From Tolypothrix tenuis PCC 7101 (GTDB taxonomy: Bacteria > Cyanobacteriota > Cyanobacteriia > Cyanobacteriales > Nostocaceae), in contig NZ_AP018248.1 of NCBI RefSeq assembly GCF_002368295.1, positions 3,111,725 through 3,175,724 of the forward strand: a DNA stretch of 64,000 nt, given 5' to 3'. This document shows, in pieces, positions 17,580 through 26,361 of the stretch (its first letter is position 1; each line of letters opens with the position of its first letter). A program made the position numbers and the translations under genes. The notes beneath the pieces are model-generated. The model was not told the origin of the DNA. It saw nothing but the letters and a program-made list of their open reading frames with translations, and made no database searches.

Positions 17580-17840
17580 TTATGCACTAACTTCTGCTTG
17601 CGCTGCTGCTAGTTCTTGCAATAGTTGTAATGTTTCTGCTGCTTCTGCTTCGTTAATGCGATTCATCGCAAAGCCTACATGAACTAATACCCAATCGCCG
17701 ATGCAAGCTTCAGGGGGATGTTGTTCATCGACAATGCAAGAAATATTTACTTGTCGCTTCACACCACCAACATTGACAATGGCTAGCTTATGATTAACGT
17801 CGGAGATTTCAACAATTTGACCGGGTATTCCCAAACACAT
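17580..17840 (-). CDS. hypC: Hydrogenase maturation chaperone HypC
   Basis: The 86-residue protein begins MCLGIPGQI, with the essential N-terminal Cys2, and carries the VNISCIVDE and GDWVLVHVGFAMNRI segments of the HypC/HupF family. HypC carries the iron unit between HypD and the hydrogenase precursor. Size is normal. It precedes hypD in the same transcript direction; 184 bp of repeat-poor DNA separate it from hypF, a place where a second promoter could lie. Confidence 0.96.
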   Translation of the reverse strand: MCLGIPGQIVEISDVNHKLAIVNVGGVKRQVNISCIVDEQHPPEACIGDWVLVHVGFAMNRINEAEAAETLQLLQELAAAQAEVSA

Positions 17841-18024
17841 TTTTATTTTCCTTTGGCAGTGTTATGCAGTTAATTTGTCAATCAGTTGGGCAGATTATCA
17901 TTTGTCATTAATCATTTGGATTTATTTAGGTCAAATGACTAATAACGAATTACAATCTTTAGAAGAATAACGACAGAGATAATATAAGAGAACTTTCCGC
18001 AAAGTGTCAGTTTATTAAGGATAA

Positions 18025-20505
18025 TTAAGCGCTTAATTGTGCAGATGCAATTACAGCTTGACCTAACGATATACCGCCATCGTTGGCTGGAACTAAGCTG
18101 TGAGTTAGGACTTTGATTCCCAATTGTTCTAAATCCCTAGTAACTTGCTCTAATAAAATACAGTTTTGAAATACGCCTCCTGTTAAGACGACCTGATTAA
18201 TAACATGTTCTTGCGTCAGATATTTAACCATTTGGGTAATTGTTTTGGCTAGACTCTGATGAAATTTTGTCGCTATTATTCCTTGGGATATCTGATTTTG
18301 CAAGTCTTTGAGCAAGGCTGACCACATGGGGCTAGGGTCTATACAGTAAATATTATCGAAAAAGCTAAAATTAAACGGATAATTTGGATTTTCTTTAGGA
18401 TGATTTAAGTTATGCTCATCAATTAAGGCTTCCATTGCGATCGCAGCTTGTCCTTCATAGCTACATTCTTCCCGACAAATCCCAATCGCCGCTGCTACAG
18501 CATCAAACAATCTACCCGCTGAAGAAGCCTGAGGCGAATTAATGCCTTTTTCTATTAACTGATTTAGTACCTTGAGGGGCTTTTCTTCCAAAAATTTTAA
18601 GATTTCTAAATCGCCATAGTTTTTTGTGAGGTTTTCCCAACTATCGGCGGCTATGAGATGGGCATAAGTGTTACGCCAAGGCTGATATATGGCTTGTGCG
18701 CCACCAATCATTGCTATAGGTTTAAATGCTGCTAATCGCTGAAATTTGCGGTAATCTGCTAACAGAAATTCTCCGCCCCAAAGCGTACCATCTTCGCCAT
18801 AACCCAAGCCATCTAAGGCAATACCTAAAACTGGAGAAGCATCGAGAGGAAGGCCATTTTCTGCCATACAAGCAGCAATATGGGCGTGATGATGCTGGAT
18901 TGGGTAAATTGGCAGATGGTTAGCTGCTGCTAATTCTTTTCCTAGTTTGCTTGAAAGATATTCTGGGTGTTTATCAATTGCAATTACTTCTGGTTGATGT
19001 TCAAATAAATTCAAGTACAAATTTAAGGTATCTTGATAGGCATCAAAAGCCGCAGCATTTTCTAAATCTCCTAAATGTTGCGAGAGAATTGCTTGCCCTT
19101 CCCGCAGTAAGCAAAAGGTATTTTTTAACTCACTACCCATTGCTAAAATCTGTGGAATATTATCAAATCCTGGGGGTAAATTAATTGGTGCTGGGGCATA
19201 ACCTCTAGCGCGACGAATGATTTGCAATTTTTCGCCTACAACCCTCACTACTGAATCATCAACTCGGTTAACAATCTCTCGATTATGTAACAGAAAATAA
19301 TCGGCTATTTTGCTTAATTTCTCTTTTGCTGCTTCATTATCAATACATTGCGGTTCATCCGATAAATTACCACTTGTTAACACAATGGGACGATTCATCC
19401 GCTTGAGAATCAGGTGATGTAACGGCGTATAAGGTAACATAAACCCCAGGCGATTTTGCCCAGGTGCAACTGAAGGCGCAATAGAATTTTGGATTTTAGA
19501 TTTTGGATTTTGGATTGAAGATTGCTGAGTTAATTTCTCTTCCCCAGTCCCAATTTCCCAGGAGTTATTTAATTTTGAATTTTGAATTTTGAATTTTGAA
19601 TTGATTTGTCCCCAGTCCCCAGTCCCCAATCCCTTCTTCCGCAACAAAACAATAGGCGCTGCGGGACTCTTTAATAACTCTTGTTCTTGCGGGCTGATGG
19701 TGCAATATTGGGCAATAATGTCGATATCCCTAGCCATTAAAGCAAAGGGTTTATGATAGCGGTTTTTACGCTGACGCAATTTTTGGACTGTGGCTTCTTG
19801 AGTAGCATCACAAGCTAAATGAATCCCGCTTAAGCCTTTAATGGCGACAATCTCGCCTTTTTGTAATAGGCTACAAACGGCATCAACATCATCTAACATG
19901 GAGAACATAGAAGCGGTAACTGATTTACCATCCGCACGTTCTAACCAAGCAGTAGGGCCGCAGATATGGCAAGCTACAGGTTGGGCGTGAAAGCGGCGGT
20001 TTTCGATGTCGTGGTATTCCTGTTCGCATTGGGGACACATGGCAAATGCAGACATACTGGTGTTGCATCTGTCATAGGGAATGGCGCGAATAATACTCAA
20101 TCTGGGGCCGCAATGGGTACAGTTGGTAAAGGGGTAGCGAAAATAGCGGCTAAAGGGGTCAAAAATTTCTTGTTGACATTGGGGACAAATCGCCGCATCA
20201 GGGGAGATGGCTGTTTTAACTTTATTAGTAATACTATGTGCGATCGCAAAATCATCAAAATTCAATTCTTCTGTAAGCGGCGTTCTGATGATTTCTGCAA
20301 TTTTCGCTAAAGGTGGGCATTCTTGCTGTAATTTGGCGATAAATTCTCCTAATGCTGCTTCGCTACCAGATACGCGAATTAACACACCTTGTCCATCATT
20401 ACAAACATCACCCCGCAAACCGCAAGCTTTAGCAATGCGATAAACAGTAGGGCGAAAACCTACACCCTGAACAGTACCACGAACTCTAATTTCTTCACTC
20501 GCCAT
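18025..20505 (-). CDS. hypF: Carbamoyltransferase HypF with a repeat-encoded insertion
   Basis: The 826-residue enzyme makes the carbamoyl-AMP that supplies cyanide ligands for [NiFe] hydrogenases. Domains run in order: acylphosphatase (1-90, RGTVQGVGFRP), two zinc fingers (CPQCQQEIF...CTHCGP near 107-135 and CPQCEQEYH...CHICGP near 157-187), YrdC-like (about 200-390), and Kae1-like carbamoyltransferase (from about 440, HHHAHIAACMAENG and the final NDGGISLGQA). Residues 292-342, within the YrdC-like part, are a 51-residue insertion encoded by intergenic-type repeat DNA (19480-19632) between RKK and APSVAPG; the family is usually about 770 residues. Its start overlaps the NHL gene by 11 bp. 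Activity with this insertion is likely but unproven. Confidence 0.95.
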   Translation of the reverse strand: MASEEIRVRGTVQGVGFRPTVYRIAKACGLRGDVCNDGQGVLIRVSGSEAALGEFIAKLQQECPPLAKIAEIIRTPLTEELNFDDFAIAHSITNKVKTAISPDAAICPQCQQEIFDPFSRYFRYPFTNCTHCGPRLSIIRAIPYDRCNTSMSAFAMCPQCEQEYHDIENRRFHAQPVACHICGPTAWLERADGKSVTASMFSMLDDVDAVCSLLQKGEIVAIKGLSGIHLACDATQEATVQKLRQRKNRYHKPFALMARDIDIIAQYCTISPQEQELLKSPAAPIVLLRKKGLGTGDWGQINSKFKIQNSKLNNSWEIGTGEEKLTQQSSIQNPKSKIQNSIAPSVAPGQNRLGFMLPYTPLHHLILKRMNRPIVLTSGNLSDEPQCIDNEAAKEKLSKIADYFLLHNREIVNRVDDSVVRVVGEKLQIIRRARGYAPAPINLPPGFDNIPQILAMGSELKNTFCLLREGQAILSQHLGDLENAAAFDAYQDTLNLYLNLFEHQPEVIAIDKHPEYLSSKLGKELAAANHLPIYPIQHHHAHIAACMAENGLPLDASPVLGIALDGLGYGEDGTLWGGEFLLADYRKFQRLAAFKPIAMIGGAQAIYQPWRNTYAHLIAADSWENLTKNYGDLEILKFLEEKPLKVLNQLIEKGINSPQASSAGRLFDAVAAAIGICREECSYEGQAAIAMEALIDEHNLNHPKENPNYPFNFSFFDNIYCIDPSPMWSALLKDLQNQISQGIIATKFHQSLAKTITQMVKYLTQEHVINQVVLTGGVFQNCILLEQVTRDLEQLGIKVLTHSLVPANDGGISLGQAVIASAQLSA
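19480..19632 (-). repeat. 153-bp intergenic-type repeat inserted in frame in hypF
   Basis: On the coding strand it reads GGGATTGGGGACTGGGGACT, then repeated AATTCAAAATTC, then AATCCAAAATCC units. These are the same 7-bp-type motifs found between genes elsewhere in this window (for example 28134-28180 and 62648-62690). The length of 51 codons keeps the frame. Confidence 0.85.
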
Positions 20506-21712
20506 AATTAAATCGCCACAGCAAAATTCGGTTATTTCCAGAATCAGCTATTACCGCAGTTTGACCACAAATCTTGATACCGTAACACCAATTTAAACTT
20601 TCTCTTGTCGGTAATCCAAAATCTCGATTTTCACCTTTATTTTTAAAATTAGCTTGCCCTGCCAAGGCATCTGCCGCCGCACCTTGCAGTGATAGAATTG
20701 ATTCTGGCTTTTTCCATCCTAGCAAGCGAGAGTTAGCGGTATCTGCAACTACTAACCAATCACCAGCCGCATCCACTCCATAAGGCATACTTAAACTACT
20801 GGCACTGGGAAAATAAATTCCCTGATTCATTTCGACATTATTAAAGTCTTTTTGTCCCAATACTACTGCACAAGGAGTATTATTTTCTGTGGGCATTCCT
20901 TGCCAAATCATCACACGATTATTACCCGCATCGCTGACAACTAAATTGTCTTCCCAAAAGGTAATATCGTGACACCAGCGCATACTCACAGCAGTGGGAG
21001 AAGCACCACAATTTTCATTACGAGATATCATATCTGGTTGCCCCAACACTAAATCGGCTGGTTGACCATTTTCTGTAGGTAATTGCTGCCAAATTAGCAG
21101 CCGACGATTGCCAGTATCAGCTACAAATAGCTTGCCTTGATGATATAAAACTCCATAGGGCCAGTGCATCGTATTTGCATCTGGTAACTGACTACCTCGA
21201 TTGGGTTCATTATCGGTAAAATTAGCTTGTCCTAACACCAAATCTGCTGGAAAATTGCTATCTTCTGGCAAATTTTTCCAAATTAAAACTCGGTGATTCC
21301 AAGCATCAGCAACAGCTAATCCAGAACCGCAGCGACAAATCCCTGTGGGGACGCTAACAGTTGCCCTTCCTGGTGTGCCTTTAGCATTTTGTCCTTCATG
21401 ATAAAAGTCTGGTTGTCCAATTACCCAATCAGCACTTTGATTATCTGTAGTTGGTAAATTTCGCCATCCTAATAATCGATGATGTCCTGTATCAGATACC
21501 CACAATGGCCCGGTTTCTGAGATTAAACAAGCACCACGAGGGCCAAACATTGTCATGGGACTCGGTGCTAGAGGCATCACAAATTTTTCTGGTTCTAGAA
21601 TTGCACCTAAAATCACTTCTGCACCTGCAAGTGACAAAGGTAATTTTGGTGCAATTACTGTGGCTTCTGTCGGTAATGAAGAGTTAGGAGTAATATTAAT
21701 CGAGTTGTACAT
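20495..21712 (-). CDS. NHL-repeat protein of the extended hyp operon
   Basis: The protein is about 405 residues from Met at 21712 (a GTG/ATG start 33 bp further up is also possible). It consists of six or more NHL-type beta-propeller blades, each with a pattern like VADTGNRRLLIWQ, VSDAGNNRVMIWQ or VADAWNHRVLIWK followed by ADLVLGQ. No signal peptide is visible. An NHL-repeat gene is part of the extended hyp operon described in Nostoc sp. PCC 7120, and here it overlaps hypF by 11 bp, so it is probably the first gene of the run. NHL propellers bind proteins or ligands; its specific role in maturation is unknown. Confidence 0.88.
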   Translation of the reverse strand: MYNSINITPNSSLPTEATVIAPKLPLSLAGAEVILGAILEPEKFVMPLAPSPMTMFGPRGACLISETGPLWVSDTGHHRLLGWRNLPTTDNQSADWVIGQPDFYHEGQNAKGTPGRATVSVPTGICRCGSGLAVADAWNHRVLIWKNLPEDSNFPADLVLGQANFTDNEPNRGSQLPDANTMHWPYGVLYHQGKLFVADTGNRRLLIWQQLPTENGQPADLVLGQPDMISRNENCGASPTAVSMRWCHDITFWEDNLVVSDAGNNRVMIWQGMPTENNTPCAVVLGQKDFNNVEMNQGIYFPSASSLSMPYGVDAAGDWLVVADTANSRLLGWKKPESILSLQGAAADALAGQANFKNKGENRDFGLPTRESLNWCYGIKICGQTAVIADSGNNRILLWRFNYGE

Positions 21713-22274
21713 TAACCGCAGATGGATGCTGATAGTTGTTGACAAAATGCTAACTTGTAATACCCACCTCTGGAGAGAAGCAAGCTACGTAATTAATAAT
21801 TCGTAATTCGTAATTCGTAATTAAATTTGTAACAGCGTCAACTGTAACTAAAGATTACTAATTATTCAGGTTGTTTTCAACAATCAATTATCCATTGTCA
21901 TGTTGTAGCGTAGGCATCTTTCTTGCACGCCCATATTCAGAACGCGCAGGATTGACATCCTACAAGCCAATTTAGGATATTTTTTGATTGGAAATCCCTA
22001 ATTACGAATCATCTTGTCATTTATATTTTCTCACCAAGAATTTAGCCCTACTGTATCAGCACTAGCAACTTTGCTCTAATGTACCGATTTGCGTTTTTGC
22101 GTGAACATTTGGAATTACTCTACCCTTTAGCTTGCTTAAGCGTCAGGGTAGAGAAATGATTAATCAGTGAGAAAGCATTTAGACAAATCCAAACAATAAA
22201 TTATTCCGCTTAAAGTTGTGGCAGTCAACAGTCAACAATAGCAAGAGAATATTTTTCCTTGGAAGTTTCTAATT
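21713..22274. other. Intergenic region upstream of the hyp run, with repeats
   Basis: This stretch should carry the promoter of the NHL-hyp run. It contains an AATTCGT heptamer array (about 21795-21823) and, at 22118-22153, a 9-bp stem CTCTACCCT/AGGGTAGAG that lies past the stop of the minus-strand TPR gene and may end its transcript. No NtcA-type or other operator was recognised with confidence. Confidence 0.4.
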
Positions 22275-23258
22275 CTAAAGTTTCTCCTGTTGCAGTTTCA
22301 GTTCTATTTCAAGTTCTTGGAGGGCTTGCGCTACAACTTGTGCTTGTTCCAATTGTTGATGCTGGGTAAATATTTCCCAAGCTTCTTGATAGTAAGCACG
22401 TGCTTTTAACAGATTTTGGGGATTACCTTTTTCTGGTTTTTCAAGGTCATCCGGTAGATTAAACATGGCGTTAGCTTTGTTAGAAATTGTGTTAGCGTAT
22501 TCTAACGGTGTATCATGAGAATTCCGCACTTTTAATGCTTCTTCATAAGCTGCGATCGCTCGTAAATTATTCTCTACAGGATGGGTACTTTGGAGATATT
22601 GCAAAGCATTACCTAAATTATTTTGCAACATCGCGTATTCTCGGGGATTTTCAATCAGGTTTATCTGTTTGAGTGCTGATTCAAATGTTTGTACAGCTAA
22701 ACCTTCACACAATTGCTTTTGTTCCATTCCCGTAGAAATTGACAGGTAAGCAATTGCAATATTATTGTGTAAAATTGCGTATTCTTCTGGGTATTTCTCG
22801 GAATTAAATACCCGCAATGCATCTTGATAAGCTTTAATGCTATCGGCGATTTGGGCTAAATTAAAAGGTACGAGAGATTGCAACACTAGCCCTAAATTCA
22901 TCTGCGCTTCCGCTATTTCTTCTTTAGAAGCTAATTGTTGCAAAATTGGTAGTGCTTCTGTATAAGCTGCTTTTGCTTGTAGTAGTAATTCTGTCCCTTC
23001 ATCAGGAATTGATTTCAAAGCACCAGCTATACCCACCTTAGCCCTAGCTTTCAGTAGCGGATAATCGTCCCCACACATTTCGCAAGCTCGTTTATACAGA
23101 TCAACTGTACTCCATAAATCTTGAGGAGTTTTAGGTTTTTTCTGTAAACCATGTGCCAGTTCAATCAACATTTCGATTTTCTCTTGTGTCGTTGCTGACT
23201 CCGATGCAATAGCTGCGATCGCGGCCTTAACTGTCGAATCTGTAATGCTTGGGGTCAT
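22275..23258 (-). CDS. Cytoplasmic TPR-repeat protein
   Basis: The 327-residue protein (from Met at 23258; an upstream in-frame ATG at 23288 would add ten residues that look non-conserved, YTHHCNRVE) is made of degenerate tetratricopeptide repeats of about 40-50 residues, for example PEEYAILHNNIAIAYLSIS, PREYAMLQNNLGNALQYLQ and PLEYANTISNKANAMFNLP. There is no signal peptide, membrane segment or catalytic domain. It lies 530 bp before the NHL-hyp run on the same strand and could be co-regulated with it, but the gap, with a possible hairpin, argues for a separate transcript. TPR proteins are protein-binding scaffolds; the partner is unknown. Confidence 0.75.
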   Translation of the reverse strand: MTPSITDSTVKAAIAAIASESATTQEKIEMLIELAHGLQKKPKTPQDLWSTVDLYKRACEMCGDDYPLLKARAKVGIAGALKSIPDEGTELLLQAKAAYTEALPILQQLASKEEIAEAQMNLGLVLQSLVPFNLAQIADSIKAYQDALRVFNSEKYPEEYAILHNNIAIAYLSISTGMEQKQLCEGLAVQTFESALKQINLIENPREYAMLQNNLGNALQYLQSTHPVENNLRAIAAYEEALKVRNSHDTPLEYANTISNKANAMFNLPDDLEKPEKGNPQNLLKARAYYQEAWEIFTQHQQLEQAQVVAQALQELEIELKLQQEKL

Positions 23259-24448
23259 CTCAACACGATTGCAATGATGGGTGTACACATAGTTGCAAGT
23301 ATTTTGTCCTAGAGATGGTCAGTGTAGCTGCAATTTATCTCATCGGCTAATTTGCTTCAACTTTAAAGTACTTTACTGCCTCAATTCTCAAAATCACAAG
23401 CTTATTTTAATCAAAATATACACAATTTAATTCTTAATTTATATCTTGCAATTATACTGATGCATACGCTACATGATCTTAGTAAATTGATATTAAATGA
23501 TTATCTGTATTGTTTGATGCAATTGCACACATTGACAGCTAAATAGATTAAATAAATATTATTTATTGATATATCGTGAGATGTTTCCGGATATGGATTA
23601 GCTGTGGCGATGCCTTCAATTTCGGTGCATATTATTTTGCGATCGCAGCACATTTTTGGGGTCAATAATACAATACATTAGCAATTTTATTTTTAGCATA
23701 ATAATTAATATACATATTTTTTAAATTTTTTATTCAACTTGTAAGCCTTTGGAATTATGTTTTAAATCCGTGACCGAACAAGGTAAAAGTTAAAAGTTAA
23801 AAGGCAAAATAAATAAACATAAAAATAGTCACAAGCCCCCAATTTCGTTATGGAACAAAATAAAGACATTTATTTCGAGACCCATAGCGGAGGCAGCACC
23901 TTGGTGCACTCTTTTAGGGAAGCAAGCTACGCGTAGCGTCTCCGTCAGGAGAGGCAATGCGGTCTTCTCCCTTTGGGAGAGGCTAGCGCCTGCTGTAGGA
24001 TGCGCGAAGGGCTGTAGGGGGTTTCCCCCATGAGCAATTGCCGAAAGGGTTTGCCGACTTGTGGCGACTGCCGTCGAGAAATAATACGTCCTGTTCCAAT
24101 CCCCTATCTTGCAAAGTTCAGTTCGCCGCAAGTCGGCGCTCTAACGCCAGTTGACCCGGCAGAGCCGCACGTGTCACTGGCTCAACTTTGCGCTTTATTT
24201 ATGGGGATTATATTTTTACTTTTTACTTTTTACTTTTTAGTTTTTACTTTTTAATATCCGATTATCCTTTACTATTAACGAGTTTCAATTTATGCTTAAT
24301 ATGTAATATTTTTTCGTAAGTAAGTACGCTTGATTAACGCAACATATAAAGTTTTGAAAAAGAGAAATTAAAGCTTTTTCAATTTATCTTGCTGAATATT
24401 GTTATGTTCAATCGTGAACTTACTGAATTACTTATTTAAGGAGCTTTA
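23259..24448. other. 1.2-kb gene-free region
   Basis: The first 550 bp are AT-rich with no gene. The part at 23855-24195 is a GC-rich repeat mosaic listed separately. A run of TTTTTAC heptamers (about 24215-24250) follows. The last 150 bp are AT-rich and presumably carry the promoter of the RidA-like gene. Confidence 0.5.
23855..24195. repeat. Mosaic of GC-rich palindromic repeats
   Basis: Recognisable pieces in order are AAGCAAGCTACGCGTAGCGT (palindromic core), CTTCTCCCTTTGGGAGAGGC (hairpin), CTGTAGGGGGTTTCCCCC (hairpin) and a segment around GCAAGTCGGCGCTCTAACGC. Such short interspersed repeats are common between genes of Nostoc relatives. A 100-codon minus-strand frame across it is made of these repeats and is not accepted as a gene. 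Confidence 0.65.
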
Positions 24449-25021
24449 ATGACTCAGCGTATTACCAGTGCTGTTAATTCATTAGTAACCAAATTATCGC
24501 GACGCAATGCACTTTTGTGGCTTGGTGGTGCAGGATTAGGCACCACCTTTGTAGCAGGAACACAAACTGCAGTGAATGCTCGTGAAAACCAAGATGTGAA
24601 ACTGGTAAATCCACCAACTCTATATAATGCACCCCAAAATGGCTATAGTCATATAGCTGTTACACCAGCCAATGCAAAAACTGTTTATATTTCTGGTCAA
24701 TTTGGTTCAGATTTGCAAGGAAATGTGATTTCTAATGATTATGAGGAGCAGTTGGTACGGGCTTTTCAGAACCTCCGCTTTGCCTTACAAGCGGTGGGTG
24801 CCAAACCAGAACATGTAGCTAAAACTACTGTGCTTATAGTTAATCACACTCAAGAGAAATTGATACCGTTAGGACGTGAAATTGCTAATTTGTGGGGGAA
24901 TAAACCACCAGCAAACACCCTCATCCCTGTTCCTAGGCTTGCACTTGACGGTATGTTATTTGAAATAGATGCTTATGCCGTAATTCCAGAAAAACCAGAG
25001 AGAGGAATGTTCCAGTTTTAA
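24449..25021 (+). CDS. RidA/YjgF-family protein with Tat-type signal
   Basis: The 190-residue protein has an N-terminal twin-arginine-like signal (SRRNALLWLGG, residues 17-27, then a hydrophobic stretch ending near TAVNA) and a C-terminal Rid domain (about residues 55-185; segments VYISGQFGSD, NLRFALQAVGAKPEHVAKTTV and the final EIDAYAVIP). Classic RidA proteins are cytosolic enamine/imine deaminases; the Arg that binds the substrate carboxylate in RidA (in an RxxV motif) is replaced here by PRLALDG, where the Arg lies close but the context differs. Export to the periplasm is therefore the notable feature. A good ribosome site, AAGGAG, precedes the ATG by 6 bp, fixing the start. It has no operon partner. 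Confidence 0.82.
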   Translation: MTQRITSAVNSLVTKLSRRNALLWLGGAGLGTTFVAGTQTAVNARENQDVKLVNPPTLYNAPQNGYSHIAVTPANAKTVYISGQFGSDLQGNVISNDYEEQLVRAFQNLRFALQAVGAKPEHVAKTTVLIVNHTQEKLIPLGREIANLWGNKPPANTLIPVPRLALDGMLFEIDAYAVIPEKPERGMFQF

Positions 25022-25062
25022 TACCATTTTGAACAAAGAACGCGACAGATGAGTAGGGGCAC

Positions 25063-25275
25063 GGCACCTGTCATTGGTGTCAACTTAACGTGAAACCCGC
25101 TCTTGTGCAAGGTTTCGCCCTCACCCCCAGCCCCTCTCCCACAGGGAGAAGGGAGCAAGAGATTTAGTTCCCCTTCTCCTGCGGGAGAAGGGGTTAGGGG
25201 ATGAGGGCGCGAGGTATTTGTACAACGCCCGCCCTATATAGCTTTAAGCTTAAGTTGACACAGGTGGGCACCTGT
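25063..25275. mobile_element. MITE copy 2, intact, with 9-bp target duplication
   Basis: The 195-bp element (25072-25266) begins CATTGGTGTCAACTTAACG and ends TTAAGTTGACACAGGTG. It is flanked by direct repeats GGCACCTGT (25063-25071 and 25267-25275). It is highly similar to the element at 680-1138 once the nested insertion there is removed. Both target duplications begin GGCA. It contains a pair of internal hairpins (CCCCTCTCCCACAGGGAGAAG and TCCCCTTCTCCTGCGGGAGAA) and no gene. Confidence 0.88.
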
Positions 25276-25323
25276 AAGATATTTGATATATCAAAAGATT
25301 GTGGATGCTGTGCCCCTACAGCA

Positions 25324-26202
25324 TTACAAATCCCATAAACTTAATTGGTTGGGTGTATGATCGAGGTTGTTCCAAGGTAGGGAAGGAACTGCTACACCAT
25401 TCTGTTCTAGTAAATTTTGGAAGTGACGGGCTGTGCTAGGCGATCGCTCTTCTATCGGACAATGAACAAAGAAATAAATCTGCACTCCCGCCTGTAACCA
25501 CTGTTGAATCTGCGTTACCCACTCTTCCATAAACGGCTGATTCACGCTTAAGTTTGGGTGTGAGATAAAGCGAATTAGGGTAAAAGGTGCTGTGACGCTA
25601 AATTGTACTGGTAATTTCGGTTTGCGTCGTTCTGAATTTAGCTGAGGGTCATCATCTCCAGTGTAGATGGGGCGCGAGTCTAACAGTACTCTACCAACAT
25701 TGAGCTTTTCTAACAGTGCCGTCAAATTACTAGCATGAGGTTCCTTAAACCAATCCGGATGGCGAACTTCTAGCGCTAGGGGTGCAACTGTACGCGGCCA
25801 AGCTTCTAAAAAAATAGCCAAATCTTCTATTAATATAGGTGCGTAACTGGGCGGTAATTGAGCAAATATCGGGCCTAGACGCTTACCCAAAGGACGCATA
25901 TTTTCCAGAAATTGTAAAGCCGCAGGGATATATGGTTGCAACAAACCTTGATGGGTAATATCACGCGGTAATTTTAAACAAAATTCAAAACCTGGTGGTG
26001 TTTCCGTCGCCCAGCGAGTGACAGTTTCCTGATTAGGGATAGCGTAGAAAGTAGTATTTCCCTCCACAGTAGTGAAGCGGCGACTGTAGAGAGAAAGAAA
26101 CTCAGCTGTGCGAGTACCTGAAGGATAGAGTTCACCCACCCATCCTTTATATGCCCAAACAGCGCAACCAATGAGAAATTTTACAGGTTTGTCATTTGTC
26201 AT
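25324..26202 (-). CDS. DUF72 family protein (YecE-like)
   Basis: The 292-residue protein has the DUF72 TIM-barrel hallmarks: IGCAVWAYKGWVGELYP at the start, FTTVEGNTTFYAIP, GFEFCLKLPRDITH, LGPIFAQLPPSYAP, LEVRHPDWF and a late FFVHCPIEERSP. Members are widespread; no reaction is established, though a phosphatase- or endonuclease-like fold has been suggested. The size fits the family. The only ATG in a suitable place (26202) falls inside a TTTGTCAT heptamer array, so the first residues MTNDK are encoded by repeat DNA. Confidence 0.85.
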   Translation of the reverse strand: MTNDKPVKFLIGCAVWAYKGWVGELYPSGTRTAEFLSLYSRRFTTVEGNTTFYAIPNQETVTRWATETPPGFEFCLKLPRDITHQGLLQPYIPAALQFLENMRPLGKRLGPIFAQLPPSYAPILIEDLAIFLEAWPRTVAPLALEVRHPDWFKEPHASNLTALLEKLNVGRVLLDSRPIYTGDDDPQLNSERRKPKLPVQFSVTAPFTLIRFISHPNLSVNQPFMEEWVTQIQQWLQAGVQIYFFVHCPIEERSPSTARHFQNLLEQNGVAVPSLPWNNLDHTPNQLSLWDL

Positions 26203-26361
26203 TTGTCATTTGTCATTGGGTAATTGGTAACGGGTAATTGGTAATTGGTAATAGGTGTTTGTTATTTTTCCCCCTGCTCCCTGCTCCCTGCTCCCCTGCT
26301 TTTTCCCAGTCCCCATTACCCCTTATCCCCAGAGGGGGCCCCAAGTTCCCCAATCCCAATC
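26203..26361. repeat. Intergenic repeat block between DUF72 and kinase genes
   Basis: It contains ATTTGTC and GGTAATT heptamers, then CTGCTCCCTGCTCCC units and a CCCAGAGGGGGCCCC hairpin. The second half matches, in reverse orientation, the insertion in the CHASE2 kinase gene. Confidence 0.75.

Noticed and set aside
23829..24131. A 100-codon minus-strand frame
   Set aside because: It is composed of the GC-rich palindromic repeats and has no start context.
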